From Myrmaecium sp. VS I D KN 1 (lineage: Eukaryota > Ascomycota > Dothideomycetes > Valsariales > Valsariaceae), in contig JADQAV010000009.1 of the NCBI GenBank assembly GCA_019775845.1, positions 620,001 through 684,000 on the forward strand: a stretch of 64,000 bases of DNA. Reading direction: 5' to 3'. The notes beneath the pieces are model-generated. The model had not been told where the DNA came from, did not search any database, and was given only the letters and a program-made list of their open reading frames with translations. Position 1 is the first letter of the stretch. The number at the start of each line of letters is the position of its first letter. The translations under genes and the position numbers were made by a program. This document shows positions 48,401 to 59,300 of the stretch, one piece after another.

Positions 48401-49287
48401 CGATCTGATGTTGCACATCCAACGTGGTCAATTCGGCACCAAGCGGGCGCAGTTCTACGCCGCCGAGGTCTGCTTGGCTCTGAAGTACTTCCACGAGAAC
48501 GGCGTCATCTATCGTGATCTGAAACTCGACAACATCCTTCTGACGCTCGATGGTCACATCAAGATTGGTGATTACGGTCTTTGCAAGGAGGAGATGTGGT
48601 ACGGTTCTACGACGAGCACTTTCTGTGGCACGCCGGAATTTATGGCTCCTGAGGTTTGTCCATCATCGTGACGGTATGAACGAATTGCAAGTCTGACCTT
48701 AGCTTCTAGATTTTGCTCGACAAGAAATACGGCCGCGCGGTTGACTGGTGGGCGTTTGGTGTCCTGATTTACCAGATGTTACTTCAGCAATCACCGTTCC
48801 GCGGCGAGGACGAGGACGAGATCTACGACGCCATCTTGGCCGACGAGCCCCTCTACCCGATCCACATGCCCCGGGACTCGGTCTCGATCCTCCAGAAGCT
48901 CCTGACACGCGAGCCGGAGCTCCGCCTCGGCAGCGGGCCCACGGACGCGCAGGAGATCATGAGCCACGCGTTCTTCCGCAACATCAACTGGGACGACGTG
49001 TACCACAAGCGCATCCCCGCGCCCTTCATCCCCAGCATCTCCAACCCGACCGACACGAGTAACTTCGATTCCGAGTTCACGAGCGTCACGCCGGTGCTTA
49101 CTCCCGTGCAGTCTGGTAAGTTCCATCCCTGCTGCCTTTTCTTCTCTCTCCACTGTTTTTCCTGGGCATTTAGGGCCTTTCCTCTCTCCTTCCTTGATGA
49201 TCAGATTTACTGACCCGCAACACAGTCCTTTCGCAAGCCATGCAGGAGGAATTCCGCGGCTTCTCCTACTGCGCCGATTTTGCTTGA
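45490..49287 (+). CDS. pkc1: Protein kinase C, cell-wall integrity pathway
   Basis: Five exons, 45490-45985, 46039-46308, 46354-48653, 48710-49115 and 49226-49287, give about 1,177 residues, the usual size for fungal PKC. Order of parts: HR1 coiled coil at the N-terminus ([14 protein letters not shown]), a second HR1 in exon 2 ([18 protein letters not shown]), a C2 domain at about 265-460, two C1 zinc fingers at about 486-533 and 554-603 with all His/Cys in place, a Pro/Gln linker, and the kinase domain from about 852. Kinase motifs are [35 protein letters not shown] and [17 protein letters not shown] in place of DFG is normal for fungal Pkc1. The tail has a turn-motif-like TSVTPVLTP and the hydrophobic end [11 protein letters not shown]. 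In fungi the kinase is activated by Rho1 and drives the Bck1-Mkk-Slt2 MAP kinase cascade at the plasma membrane. Confidence 0.96.
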
Positions 49288-49948
49288 ACACGGAGAGAGC
49301 GAGAGCGAGAGTGAGAGCAAGGGTGGGAGAGCGAGCGTTTTGACTTGGGACACTATTGATTAATTGATTAAACTGATTGAACTGAATGGAATTGGATTCA
49401 TTGACGATGACCCCGGGGGGGTCTTGGGGTTGGTGTGGGGGGGTTGGGATGGGGGTGGGGGAGTGTTTTTTTTTTTTTGACCAAAATAGCCAGCCAGCCA
49501 GCGAACAAACTACACACCGAAAGATACCAGTTTGCATGTTGTTTCCTTTCCTTCTTTTTCTATTATCCATACTCCCTTCTTCCCTGTATTGGTTCCTTAT
49601 GATATTCTTCTGCTCTTCCCTTTCCCTCCGCACCTCTTCTATTCATTTTAATATATTTATTTTCTTTATATTTTTTTCTAAGTCCGTTTCCCCGTTATAC
49701 CTTCTCTCTCCTCTCCAGTCTATGCGTACATGCATTAGTGCTCATCCAACAGAAAGAAGAGAACCACAGACTGTGTTTCATCATACTATAAACTAGAATA
49801 GAAAAAAAAAAAAAAAAAAAAAGTTACCACAAGATCCAGGCCAAAAAATATCCGTCCGTGTCCCGCTCTCCACCTCAACCCGCTACAATGCTCTGCTCCC
49901 CCCTTCTTGTCGTCATATTCGTTTTCCCTCCATCCCCTCACCGAACCA
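49288..49948. other. Convergent tails of PKC and TilS genes
   Basis: Facing 3' regions. They hold a G-run cluster followed by T13 (49,415-49,478), a pyrimidine-rich AT stretch, and an A22 run at 49,802-49,823. No gene is seen. Confidence 0.6.
49415..49478 (+). terminator. G-quadruplex-capable cluster plus T13 run downstream of PKC
   Basis: Six G runs of three to seven bases in about 50 bases are followed directly by thirteen T, 128 bases after the PKC stop. G-rich pause elements followed by T tracts can aid transcript termination. That role here is inference. Confidence 0.35.
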
Positions 49949-51878
49949 TCACACCCCCAAGCCCGGCCCAACCTTCTTATGCCGCACCTCCCACTGCACG
50001 AGGCCCTCCCACCCACCGGGCGGCGCCTCAGCCGAGGGGATATACGTACCCAACGTCGGCAGCGCGATGACGTGATCCGCGGCCACGTCCTCCTCCTCCT
50101 CCTGCTCCTTCTTCATCTCCCCCGCCTCTCCCTCCCGCACCACCGCCAGCACAGGCAAAGCATACCTAATTTTGCGCGGCGCATGCACAGCCAGGGCCTG
50201 CTTGGCGAGCGGATAACGAGCCACGACGTCGTCCGTGGGCCGCAGGGGTCGGACGCGGAAGGCGTGGTCGGACGCGTTTTGGACGCGGATCCAGAACCGG
50301 TTGTCCCAGAGGCGGAAGCGGGAGTCGGTGCTGCGGGGCGGGATGGTGAGGGTGGGCGGTGGGGCGTGGCGGAGGTAGGGTTGGCGGGAGAGGGTGTAGA
50401 TTTGGGGCTGGGAGGAGGCGGGCTCGATGAGGACGTGTGCGACGGTTAGGCTGCTGTGGGAGGGTACGGGGGTGGGTGAGGGGGAGAGGTGGGGGAACAG
50501 TGTTGTTATGGCGGTGTCGAGTTGGGCGAGTTCGATGCGCTCATCGGGTGAGACGGCGGAGAGGAGGCGGCGGAGGTACTTGGCGGCGACGGTGCGCGGG
50601 GAGCTGCATTCGTTGAGGCGGGCGGCGAGGTCGTGGGGAAAGGTGATGGTGAGGCTGGAGGATCGGGTGTCCAGGCGTGGTTGAGATGTTTCGATCAGCT
50701 TCGTGACAATGGCGTCCTGGTCTTGGTCACGTTTGGCGACTCTGGCCGAAAGGGCTTGCAATGGATCTCTTCTGAGCGCTGCTGGCAGTTCGTGGTGCTG
50801 GAAAATATGCCGGATGGCGTTACGTGGAGTTAATGTCCTGTCGGCGTTCGTCCGGTCTTCTGCCCAAGGCGTCTTCCTGGCCGAGCAAGTGGCGATCAGC
50901 CTGTCTTTCTTGAAACCCAGGAGCGGCCGGATCAGTTTGATCCCGCCCCTCTCAACAGGTGGGGGTAGCTCCAATCCGTTTTGGTTGCTCTGGCTCAGGG
51001 AATCCAGCCCACCACTTTCATGAACACCGTGGAGGCCATGGCACTCCGGTATGCCGGTCACAGCTCGAATCCCAGCCAGACCGCTCCCCCATCTCTTGCT
51101 GATGAGCCTCATCATGACGGTCTCAGCTTGATCATCGGCGTGATGGCCAGTGAGGATGCCGCCAAGACCATGATCTCTGCACGCCACGCCCAACGCCTGA
51201 TAGCGAGCTTTCCGCGCAACCGTCTCGAAGTTCGACACGTTCAGGCCGCCAGGCAGATCCAGGGTGAGGATGAGCGACTCCATGCTGACTGCGGTGAGGA
51301 TTTAGCGGGGACCGTGGACGTTAAAACGAACGGCCGGATGGATGAACCCACGATGCTGGCGTAATTGCTGCGAGATCCACAGGGCTTCCTCCGTGCTTTC
51401 CCGGCGGACGCGATGGTCAACGATGAGGGCGAGATAATCGGGGTGCTTTGTATCCTGCGCGGATAGTTCCCTGCAGAGCGTTGCCAGAGCCATGGAGTCG
51501 ACTCCGCCGCTTACGGCGAGACCTGGTATATATCATTAGGCTGTCATCTGGGACGATTCATTTCAGATGGAGAGAATTGTTCGAGGCAAGATATACAACG
51601 AATAGCATAAGGATAGCAGAGACTTCAAAAAAGATGTTTGCATTTGGTGATCGAATTGGGATATATAATCGCATGAAGAAGGAAATATGTATGCACTCGG
51701 CACGGACAAAGGCGAAGAATGCGTATGACCTACCCAACCGCGGCCTCCGCTGCCATGGTAGAAGTGATGCTGGCGGAGACCAGATCGAATAGAGGCCGCG
51801 CTCGAATTCCTTAGTGGTGACAGGCAGTGCAGCAGCACCAGCAGCACCGACAGCAGCACCGGTTCCTCTCTTCCACAT
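49949..51878 (-). CDS. tilS: tRNA(Ile)-lysidine synthetase, probably mitochondrial
   Basis: Three exons, 51878-51734, 51522-51352 and 51288-49949, give about 551 residues. The introns (211 and 63 nt) were placed to join RRPRLG to LAVSGGVDSMALATL and LRQH to LSMESLILTLDLPGG, both with GT/AG borders. LAVSGGVDS is the ATP-pyrophosphatase P-loop and GHHADDQAETVMMR is the second N-type ATPase motif; both are diagnostic of TilS. The enzyme attaches lysine to C34 of the CAU anticodon so that the tRNA reads AUA. In fungi the nuclear gene serves mitochondria. The start MWKRGTGAAVGAAGAAALP is a plausible targeting sequence; an in-frame ATG at 52193 is possible but would invade the hsp10 promoter. The C-terminal half is diverged and rich in Pro and Thr. 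Confidence 0.88.
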
Positions 51879-52234
51879 CAGGTCGCTCCCGCCATGGTGT
51901 TTGTCGTTCGGCGGTTCGTCCGGGCGGTGGTCGTTGTCGACGACGGAACACGCGCCGGAGGGCCGGGCCGGAGCAGCTCGGGGGTGAACTGGAGCTCTCT
52001 CTGCATCCTCGGATGTGGACCGTGCGGCCGATTCTGGAATTTTCCGGGACAGAAGACCCAATGGCGGGTTTCCCGTCTCCTCCGCAACTTCTCTGCCATC
52101 GTCTAAAAACTTCCCTGTCCCGGCCTTCCAATCCTCTTCAATTCCTCCGTCGATCAGTTCATCTCCTCCCTTCAGACCTTCTCGAGCTCCCATCACTCCT
52201 CCTCTCTCAGATCTCCCCCTCCAACAAAGTCACA
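51879..52234. promoter_or_regulatory. Divergent promoter between TilS and Hsp10 genes
   Basis: A 356-bp spacer between two head-to-head starts of genes for mitochondrial proteins. It contains CT-rich stretches toward hsp10. The TilS frame is open through most of it, which makes that gene's exact start uncertain. No TATA box stands out. Confidence 0.5.
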
Positions 52235-52829
52235 ATGGTTAGTAGTTCCACCAATTCCGCGTCGCGAGTAGCGACAGACGCCGCTTCCAAGCTACCATAG
52301 CTAACCACTCCCTCCACCAACCAACCCAACAGTCGACCGCGCTCAAGTCCATCAAGTCGCTCGCCCCCCTCCTCGACCGCGTGCTGGTGCAGCGGATCAA
52401 GGCCGAGGCCAAAACGGCCGGCGGCATCTTCCTCCCCGAGAGCTCCGTCGAGAAGCTGAACGAGGCCCGCGTCCTCGCCGTCGGCCCCGGCGGCGTCGAC
52501 AAGGACGGCCGCCGCATCGAGATGAGCGTCAAGCCCGGCGACAAGGTCCTCATCCCGCAGGTACGTCCTCTCGCTATACATCCAACGCACGCGCGGCGCG
52601 GTGCAGGAAGAACAAAAACCCCATCTTCCAGCCGCAGCGACGGAGAAAAGGAACGTAATTGCTGACGCTTGTATCTTATACAGTACGGTGGTAGCCCCGT
52701 CAAGGTCGGCGATGAGGAGTACAGCCTCTACCGGGACCACGAGTAAGTCATCTTTCTCCCCTCAAAATAGCACGGTTGCAGGCGCTGACTCGCCTCCTCT
52801 CCAGGCTCCTTGCCAAGATCAACGAGTAA
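52235..52829 (+). CDS. hsp10: Mitochondrial 10-kDa heat shock protein (GroES family co-chaperonin)
   Basis: Four exons, 52235-52237, 52333-52560, 52684-52742 and 52805-52829, give 104 residues, the standard length. The first coding exon is only the ATG; the 95-nt intron begins GTTAGT immediately after it and ends with CTAAC and ACAG. The protein reads MSTALKSIKSLAPLLDRVLV, then KTAGGIFLPESS (mobile loop), VLAVGPGG, GDKVLIPQYGG, DEEYSLYRDHELLAKINE, matching GroES/Cpn10 throughout. It caps the Hsp60 ring in the mitochondrial matrix and assists folding of imported proteins. As in other Hsp10 proteins the basic N-terminus acts as an uncleaved import signal. The split of GAG across the last intron (GA|G) was used to fix that join. 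Confidence 0.96.
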
Positions 52830-53607
52830 ACGAGTATGAAGAAAGAAAGAGAAATAAAAGGAAAATGATATCCACAGCCATCTTTGTGCGTGTGTAGGCA
52901 TCCCGATTTATTCTGCGGCGACGCCTCGACGTATTCCCCAAAAAACCACCATCTGTATTTCTATACATCCTTACTACTACCTGTGTAACAATAATACGAA
53001 CAAGTCACGACCCGAAAGATCTCCTCATCATCTAAGCTTTGGTTGTTGATTGTGTGATGAGAAACCGGGGCGGAATGCTGTGATGTAGCGGTCGCCAGTG
53101 ATGGAGCCGTTCCCCAATCCCACTCCAGGACCTTCCCGTTCTATAGTGAGAGGAGGATGAGTGATATATCGACCGTGATAATTCAAGCTTGACTGCTCTG
53201 CATGTTGCGCCCGAAAAGGTCTCCAAGTGGGGATTTCAATATACATATCAAGTCGAACTGCCCATTCCCGCCCATTCCAACCATCTATCTACTACCAGTA
53301 CAGCTTCGAGACCCGTCCAAAACCCCCTTTCTATATGGTCAACAGATAGCCTTGAAAATGAAAATGGAGAAACCTCGGCAACGAAAGAAAAGAAAAACGC
53401 CAACGCTATGCGAAAAGGGAACGCTCCGGCAGGGACAGAGAGAGAGAATACAGAAGACAGGGGTGGACGCCCGCCTCGACGCGGAAAGAAGCCATACGTG
53501 TACAAGAGAGGAGAGAAGTGGGGGGATATTCGACGGGAAGAAGGGGCGAAAGCGGAAGGGAAGGGATACGAAGCGGATGAACCGACTGCGACGCCGGCTA
53601 TAAGCTT
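52830..53607. other. Convergent tails of hsp10 and MRS2
   Basis: Facing 3' regions of the two genes. Open frames on the plus strand around 53,190-53,626 are Lys/Arg/Glu-rich, overlap these tails and show no family features. No structured RNA was seen. Confidence 0.5.
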
Positions 53608-55479
53608 TTATCGCGTCTCCGTGTGAGGCCCGCCGCCAGCGACACCCAGGTCATCCGCGTGGTGAACGACCCGCTCCGCCGTCGCATGTGCATGTGCATG
53701 TGCATGGGCGTGGGCGTGGCGGTCGTGCGGATCGAAGGATGTAGTAGCAGCAGCGGCCGACGTGTGAGCCTGGATGGCAGCTCGCCGCCTTGCCGCAGTG
53801 GCCACATGCTTCCTCCGCAGCGCCGCGTTCGCGATCCGCTCCTGGATCGCCTTGTCCGTGGGCGCCGCGGCCGCACCGCCGGGGCCGAGCTGCGGTATGG
53901 GCGACGAGGACCCGGACGGCGGCGGCATGGCCCGGCCCAGCTCCGGGCCCCAGCCCCGGAACCCGCCGCTCCGCTTGGCCTCGTGGTCCCCCCACATGCT
54001 GACCCGCTGCACCTTCCGCAGCCGCTTCATGCCCCAGATGCAGACCGCGACGCTGGCGACGAAGCAGACGCCGGACACGGCGCCGAAGCCGAGGTCCGAT
54101 TCTTCGTAGAAGTTTTTCAGGTTCATGCCGTAGAGGGCCGCGAAGAACGTCCCGGCGCCGAGGCCGAGGGTGTAGATGGAGAACTTGAGTTCGAGAAGCA
54201 TGAGAGAATTGCGGTTTGCATCGAGGATTGCTTTCACGCTGTGAGATGTCGTTAGTAGGGGCGTAGAAACACCGCTGGTGATGTGCAGCGGTCACTTACA
54301 TCTCTTCCGTGTTGCGGATGCTGGACACCAGGTTCTCCGCAGCCTGGACGATTTCATCGGCCACCTTATGGTAAGACTCAAGCAACAGCTCGACTTCCGA
54401 GTGGTCGTTCTCATCTCGGACTTTACCTTCCACCTTCTCGGTCAGATACATCGCGGCGAGATCATCGTCGGCTTCCAGAAGCTCGGTGAGCGCATCGCGC
54501 ACCAGTCGTGCCTTCTGCTCGAAGGTGCCCAGCTTCTTCGAGTAGATGAGCAAGTAGCGCAGCTTGTCTCGGTCGATATCCTCCTCGAGCTCGCGGAGGA
54601 CGCGCACGACAGGCTCGCTGACGCCTTCGAATTCGCTTTCGAGGCCGAGGGTAACGCTGATGAGGACGGCTTCCAGGGCACGGAATTCGTAGGCGAGCGT
54701 GCCGTTCTCGCGCGACTCTTTCTGGCGCAGCCGGCCCTCCAGGTCGTACATGAACACGGATTGCGCGTATGAGTCGGTCGTGCCGTAGGCGTCAAACACC
54801 AAGACACGGTTGTGCTTGATCAGGACTCGCAGATGAAGGAGGTTCAGGAGGATCGCCGAGGGACGGACGAGGATGTGCGGCAGAAGGGAGGAATCGATCT
54901 TGCGGAGGTCGCGGGGTAGCAGTCCATACTGTTAGGCGCGTCAGTTATGCGATTCCTGCAGTCTTGCTACTCCCCAAACGTCACCGAAAAACGCACCTTC
55001 GCGATCAGTTCACTCTTCTTGAACTCTCCATTGACCAACACCACGTTTCCATGTTCATCAAATTCAGTGCATCTCAGCTTCAGCTGGTTGGTAGGTCGAG
55101 GCACCCGGCCCAACGTCCCGCTGTCGTCCAGAAAGCTTGCCAACGGCGGAAGATCGTGCGCGGAACCTTTCGCGGCTGAGTCCCGTTTACGGCTGAACAG
55201 TCCCCATAGACATGAATGTTGGGTCGTCGAGAAGAGCCGGCGGTTGCTGATGGCGGCAGGCTCCCGAGCGGTTGATGAAGCCAGGGGGCGCGGTGTTGTT
55301 TGCTGGGGAGTCGAGGTGCTCCTTCTCTTGCAGCGCGTCGAGAGCAATCGCCGCTGCGACGGCACCGTGGCCTCGAAGCTTGGAGCCAGCAGCTCGCAGC
55401 AGCTGCTCCGGAGAAATCGTAGAACCGCCGGCGAGGGAGCCCCGGAGCGCGCGAGATTATGGAGGGACACCAGCTTCAT
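53608..55479 (-). CDS. MRS2: Mitochondrial inner membrane magnesium channel Mrs2
   Basis: Three exons, 55479-54997, 54928-54300 and 54238-53608, give about 580 residues. Introns of 68 and 61 nt have GTGCGT and GTAAGT donors and CTAAC branch sites. The joins read KSELIAK|YGLLPRDLRKID and RNTEEI|VKAILDANRNS, the expected CorA/Mrs2 sequence. The N-terminus from MKLVSLHNLARSGAP is Arg/Ser-rich with few acids, a matrix-targeting presequence. The core helices are followed by the first membrane span ending in YGMNL (residues about 407-411, the GMN selectivity motif) and a second span at about 421-441. The protein forms a pentameric channel for Mg2+ entry into the matrix. Unusual is the 140-residue matrix tail with Pro/Ala-rich segments and an HAHAHAHAHAHA run. 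The frame is firm; the start was chosen because 55503 is GTG. Confidence 0.94.
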
Positions 55480-56248
55480 CACTCTGCATGAAGCGTTGTT
55501 CACTGGTACACCGGCTATCCATAGGTCGACCTGCCTTGAAGTCGTCAGTGATCGCGGAATTTTTCGATCCCGGCGCTCGGGGATCCCGGACTTTCAAGTT
55601 CCATTGCATGTCGGATGCGTATCAGCACGTGACTTTACGCCTTATATCTTAGGCAAAATATAGTAAGGCTGGGACCTCCTATGTAATCTGCCTCAATGGA
55701 GTAATTTATGCTTTGCAGGACACTTTTTCAGGAGCATAGGGAAGGACTATAGGTGCCATTTGCATATCGCAGTTAAGAATTGACAGAACACAGTTTTCCT
55801 CCTGTCTACCGAGCCACCACCGATCCCTAATGGCTATGAGCTTGGTCTTCATGGATTACGCGTTATGTATCCGCTTCTTACTCCCACTTCTTCAGGCTGA
55901 AGCAACCCGTGTTTGACCTGGAGACTATACGTCTGCTGTCCACGATGCTTGAGAAAGCCAGGCAGACAAGGTTAATTGATGATTCCGATAACAAGTCTCT
56001 ATTCGACTTCGTTGACTCGTTTCGAAGTATCAACCCTGCAAAATCATGTTGGGTTGTTCTCGATTCAGCTTCTCAACAGCAAATTTTCCCATGTTCTCCT
56101 CTTCCTCTTCCCGCAGGGGACTTTGCAGTGAACCGTCGGCATGTCTCTCCAGATCAGTAGCAGAAAGCATTTTGCAAGCTATAAATCATAACGTAGGGCT
56201 TAGTAATCATGAAGCACAGCATCAAGCCTTCGCATCCTTCGAGATCGA
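55480..56248. other. Intergenic with a coding-like orphan segment
   Basis: A plus-strand stretch at about 55,893-56,040 follows an acceptor-like TTCTTCAG. It reads LKQPVFDLETIRLLSTMLEK, then ARQTRLIDDSDNKSLFDF and VDSFRSINPAK. It looks like protein but has no start, partner exon or known family. It may be a gene relic. The rest shows nothing recognisable. Confidence 0.3.
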
Positions 56249-56336
56249 GGTGCTGTAGTGTAGTGGTTATCACGTGTCGTTGTGGTCCTTCCTTGCCAAC
56301 TCCGACTCAACGGCGGTTCGATTCCGCCCAGCGCCA
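56249..56336 (+). tRNA. tRNA-His (GTG) with a short intron
   Basis: The acceptor strands GGTGCTG and CAGCGCC pair over seven positions with one G-U, with discriminator A at 56336. The D arm is GTGTAGTGGTTATCAC (box A) and the T arm is GGCGG-TTCGATT-CCGCC (box B). The anticodon loop reads TTGTGG, giving anticodon GTG. About 16 bases (TCCTTCCTTGCCAACT) after position 37 break the stem and are read as the intron; removal leaves TGTCG pairing with CGACT, with one T-T mismatch at the stem base. The fungal tRNA-His sequence I remember is very similar. Two T runs follow as terminator. Confidence 0.88.
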
Positions 56337-56348
56337 GCGTGTATCATC

Positions 56349-56363
56349 TTTTTGCAGTTTTTT
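56349..56363 (+). terminator. RNA polymerase III terminator of the tRNA-His gene
   Basis: T5 at 56349-56353 and T6 at 56358-56363 begin 12 bases after the mature 3' end, the normal pol III stop signal with a back-up. Confidence 0.8.
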
Positions 56364-59300
56364 AGGTGGGTTGGTGGGACGGTGGGCGGTTGTGGGTGGT
56401 GAATACGGAAGCCCAAGGGAGGCCAATTGAGTTTTTTGGCGCTGCGCCGGGGCGGGGCGTCGGAGGCGGCGTGGGATGGAACGCCAAATCTTGTGCTCAT
56501 GGATCACAGACGACCCGAACAGTTTGGTTTTTTTCTTCGCGAGCGGAAAGATCAAGCTATCCTTCCGGGTGGGTTGCTGCGGACGGAGCGGGAACTTGCA
56601 GCGGCTGCGCGGGTTTGCGAAAGGTGATACGTTTGCCTGATTTTGTCGCATATACATAATTGCGTTTCTTTTTTATTTCTTTTTTCTTCCCTTCCGCACT
56701 GCCTCGATGCTTCATGCAGGGGGCCCCTTCAAGGGTTCATTCATATTGTATGAAGGTCGCCGTTCTTCAATGCGAGAAACATAGACGGCTTCTAAATTTA
56801 GTAGAATGCTTCGCCTGCGAAGGGGCATGGCATGTGCTTCAGAGGGAGCAGTAGCCAGGAGCCAGAGATGAAGAGGGAGGACGCTGGAGATCAGGAATAA
56901 CCGTTTCACATGTGCGGCCGGGCCCGGGAGACCACATTGTTGGCCCCGCCGAGTTGCAGCCGGGCCCGGCGAGGATCGCGATCATGTGTTTCGTAAAGCG
57001 ACTCAACACTCCCACTCTCTTTCGTCTCTCTCTTCGCGATGAGACGCGAGAAGAGACGAGACGAGGCGATTTGATTCCTTGGAGTTCTCGCATCCTCCCG
57101 GGCCAATCACAACACCGTGCTCTACGCGGGAGGAGGGGTGTCGTCGTGAGCGGTGCCTGCTAGCATCCGTGCTGATAGCGACGGCTATCGAATCGATGTG
57201 AATTCGTGATATTACCGCATCCGGCCGGAGATAGCGCCTCGAGCTACATGTAACCTTGTACACAAGGTACCGATGACATGGGAGAGCAGCAGCAGCTCTG
57301 CGGAGTAGCGCAGCCGAGGGGCTGAAGGGAAATGCTGCCTGGACCGTTTTTTGTCAAGGGGGAGAGGAGTGGGGGTCGTGCGCGAGTAGTTTATTGAGTC
57401 TTGCAGTAGTGAGTGTGAGATATACTCTGATCATCGACCTAGTGTGCGCGGGGGGGGAAGAGGAGCAAAAGGCCTTTGCGAGACAGCGGTTAAACATCTT
57501 CCACGTTCAAAAGCCGAACCGCAATGGAGTCAGCGATGGGATGCATAATAGGGACAGGAGATGCGATCTTTGTAAAGTTGCTGTGCACGCATCGTACACG
57601 GCAGGGAGTTCACCCATCGATCAGTGATATGCGGAGCGGTGCCCGCGATGGAGATATGGAAGGGTGAATGGGCGCGTGATTGGCCCAAGCTGACCGACGC
57701 TCGGTTGCTGTGGACCGAGACCGACGCTAGCTGCGGACGGGCACAGAAGTCAGATGATTTTCTGCTCTTAGTCAGCCAGGTCGGCTACGCCGAAAGGATC
57801 AACTCTAACCTAAGCCGGTTGCACTAGGGCCCGAGTCAACCTAGCCGGATGTTACGCTTGCAGCTCGTGTAACGATCGGACAAGCCAGCCTCTCAGGTAA
57901 GCAAGTGTTTCGATTCGCAATTGCAATTGCACCATGTCCTCCTTCGCCGACGCGCGAGGGGAGCAGAGGTACGTGCGCGATGGTGATGGGGGAAAGGAAG
58001 AGAGTAAAAGAGTGAGGGGAACTTTCCGTCCATCCACTTGTTATTGGGAGAACGGCTGTGCATGCAGTACGTTATGTATGTATGCTGGACTGCGGCGCAA
58101 GAGAGCGAGCGATTGTGCTAGCGAGGACTGGAGGCAGCAAGGCGAACAGGGTCTCATCCTGGATGGATAACCACAAGCAGCGTACCGAATGTACGACTCC
58201 AAGGACAGCGCTGTATCCTTCTCTCCTTTCCCTTTCCCTTTCTTTTCCATGTCCCTTTTCTTTCTCCTCTACGGATACTCTCTCTCCCATCTCTCTCCAT
58301 TCACCAGAGCTCCTCGCCGGAGGCTCACCCGTGCACCCATCCATCCCGAAGTGCAGTTCCCCATCCACATCCACCGGCGACGGCAAGGATCTGGTACAAC
58401 GCGCCAGTTCGCTCAACTAGGCTAGGGTGGACGGCCCCGGCCTTTGTTGGCGTCTCAGGCCTGCGCCGGCGGGAGTGGGCGCTGAGTCGTGCCGAATTGC
58501 ACGGGGCAGCAGGCTAGGGGCACGCCAGGGGGACGCTGGGGGCAGGGAGCGCTCTGCATGCCGGCCCTTTCCCCACTCGCCCAAAATGACCGAAATCTAC
58601 TTCATCCGCTCCGTTCCACTTTCCCAATCTCTCCCTCGCTTTCCCTCTCTGAGACAGCTTTCCCTTCCTGATACAAAGTCCGCCCGCAGACTCGTTGCCC
58701 GGTCGGTACAAGCTGCGAACCCTCCCCAACGACCAGTCCCCCCGCCCAGCGTCCCGTCCTTCCCGTCGCTGCCCACCGACAGCCTCGAACCAGCGCCCGG
58801 AGCGAGGAAAGTCAAGGTGAACGTCGAGCGAGTTGCCAGTGACTTCCCTAGCCTGGCCGACGCCCTCTTTCCGCAACCGACCGCTCTCAGGAACACCCGC
58901 CAGATCACCCGGCGACACCCGTTGCCCGTCCTCTGCATCCTAAACAGGACACAGAGAAAGCAAAAGAGAGGAGCAAGGCTGCGCGCCTGGTGCTGCTGGT
59001 AACTTACTGCTACTGCTGCTCCATCGAATTCCTAGCAAATCTCACCCAAAAGGGCTCACAAGGTACGCCCGCCCTTTCTCCTCGCTCATCACTCAATCCT
59101 GCCTAAGCTGGTCGGTCGTACGCGAGGACGGGCGACCTGTTGGTGCGACCGTGGTTCGGGGTGCGCGCACTGCTCGACACTGTCCACCACCTCACTGTCA
59201 CTGCGCGCGCGCGCTGAGCAGAGCAGAGTGCCAGTGCCAGTGCCAGTGCCAGTGCCAGTGCTTGGTGTCAGTGACTTGCAAAAGGTCTGGCTGGTGGTGG

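Noticed and set aside
45490-49287. DYG instead of DFG in the kinase as evidence of a pseudokinase
   Set aside because: Fungal Pkc1 proteins normally have DYG at this position, and all other catalytic motifs are intact.
53189-53626. 145-codon Lys/Glu-rich plus-strand frame
   Set aside because: It overlaps the hsp10 and MRS2 tails and consists of low-complexity charged residues without homologous features.
58588-59002. Frame starting MTEIYFIRSVPLSQ
   Set aside because: It is Pro/Ser/Arg-rich with no domain and no splice continuation, and lies in the upstream region of mcm1.
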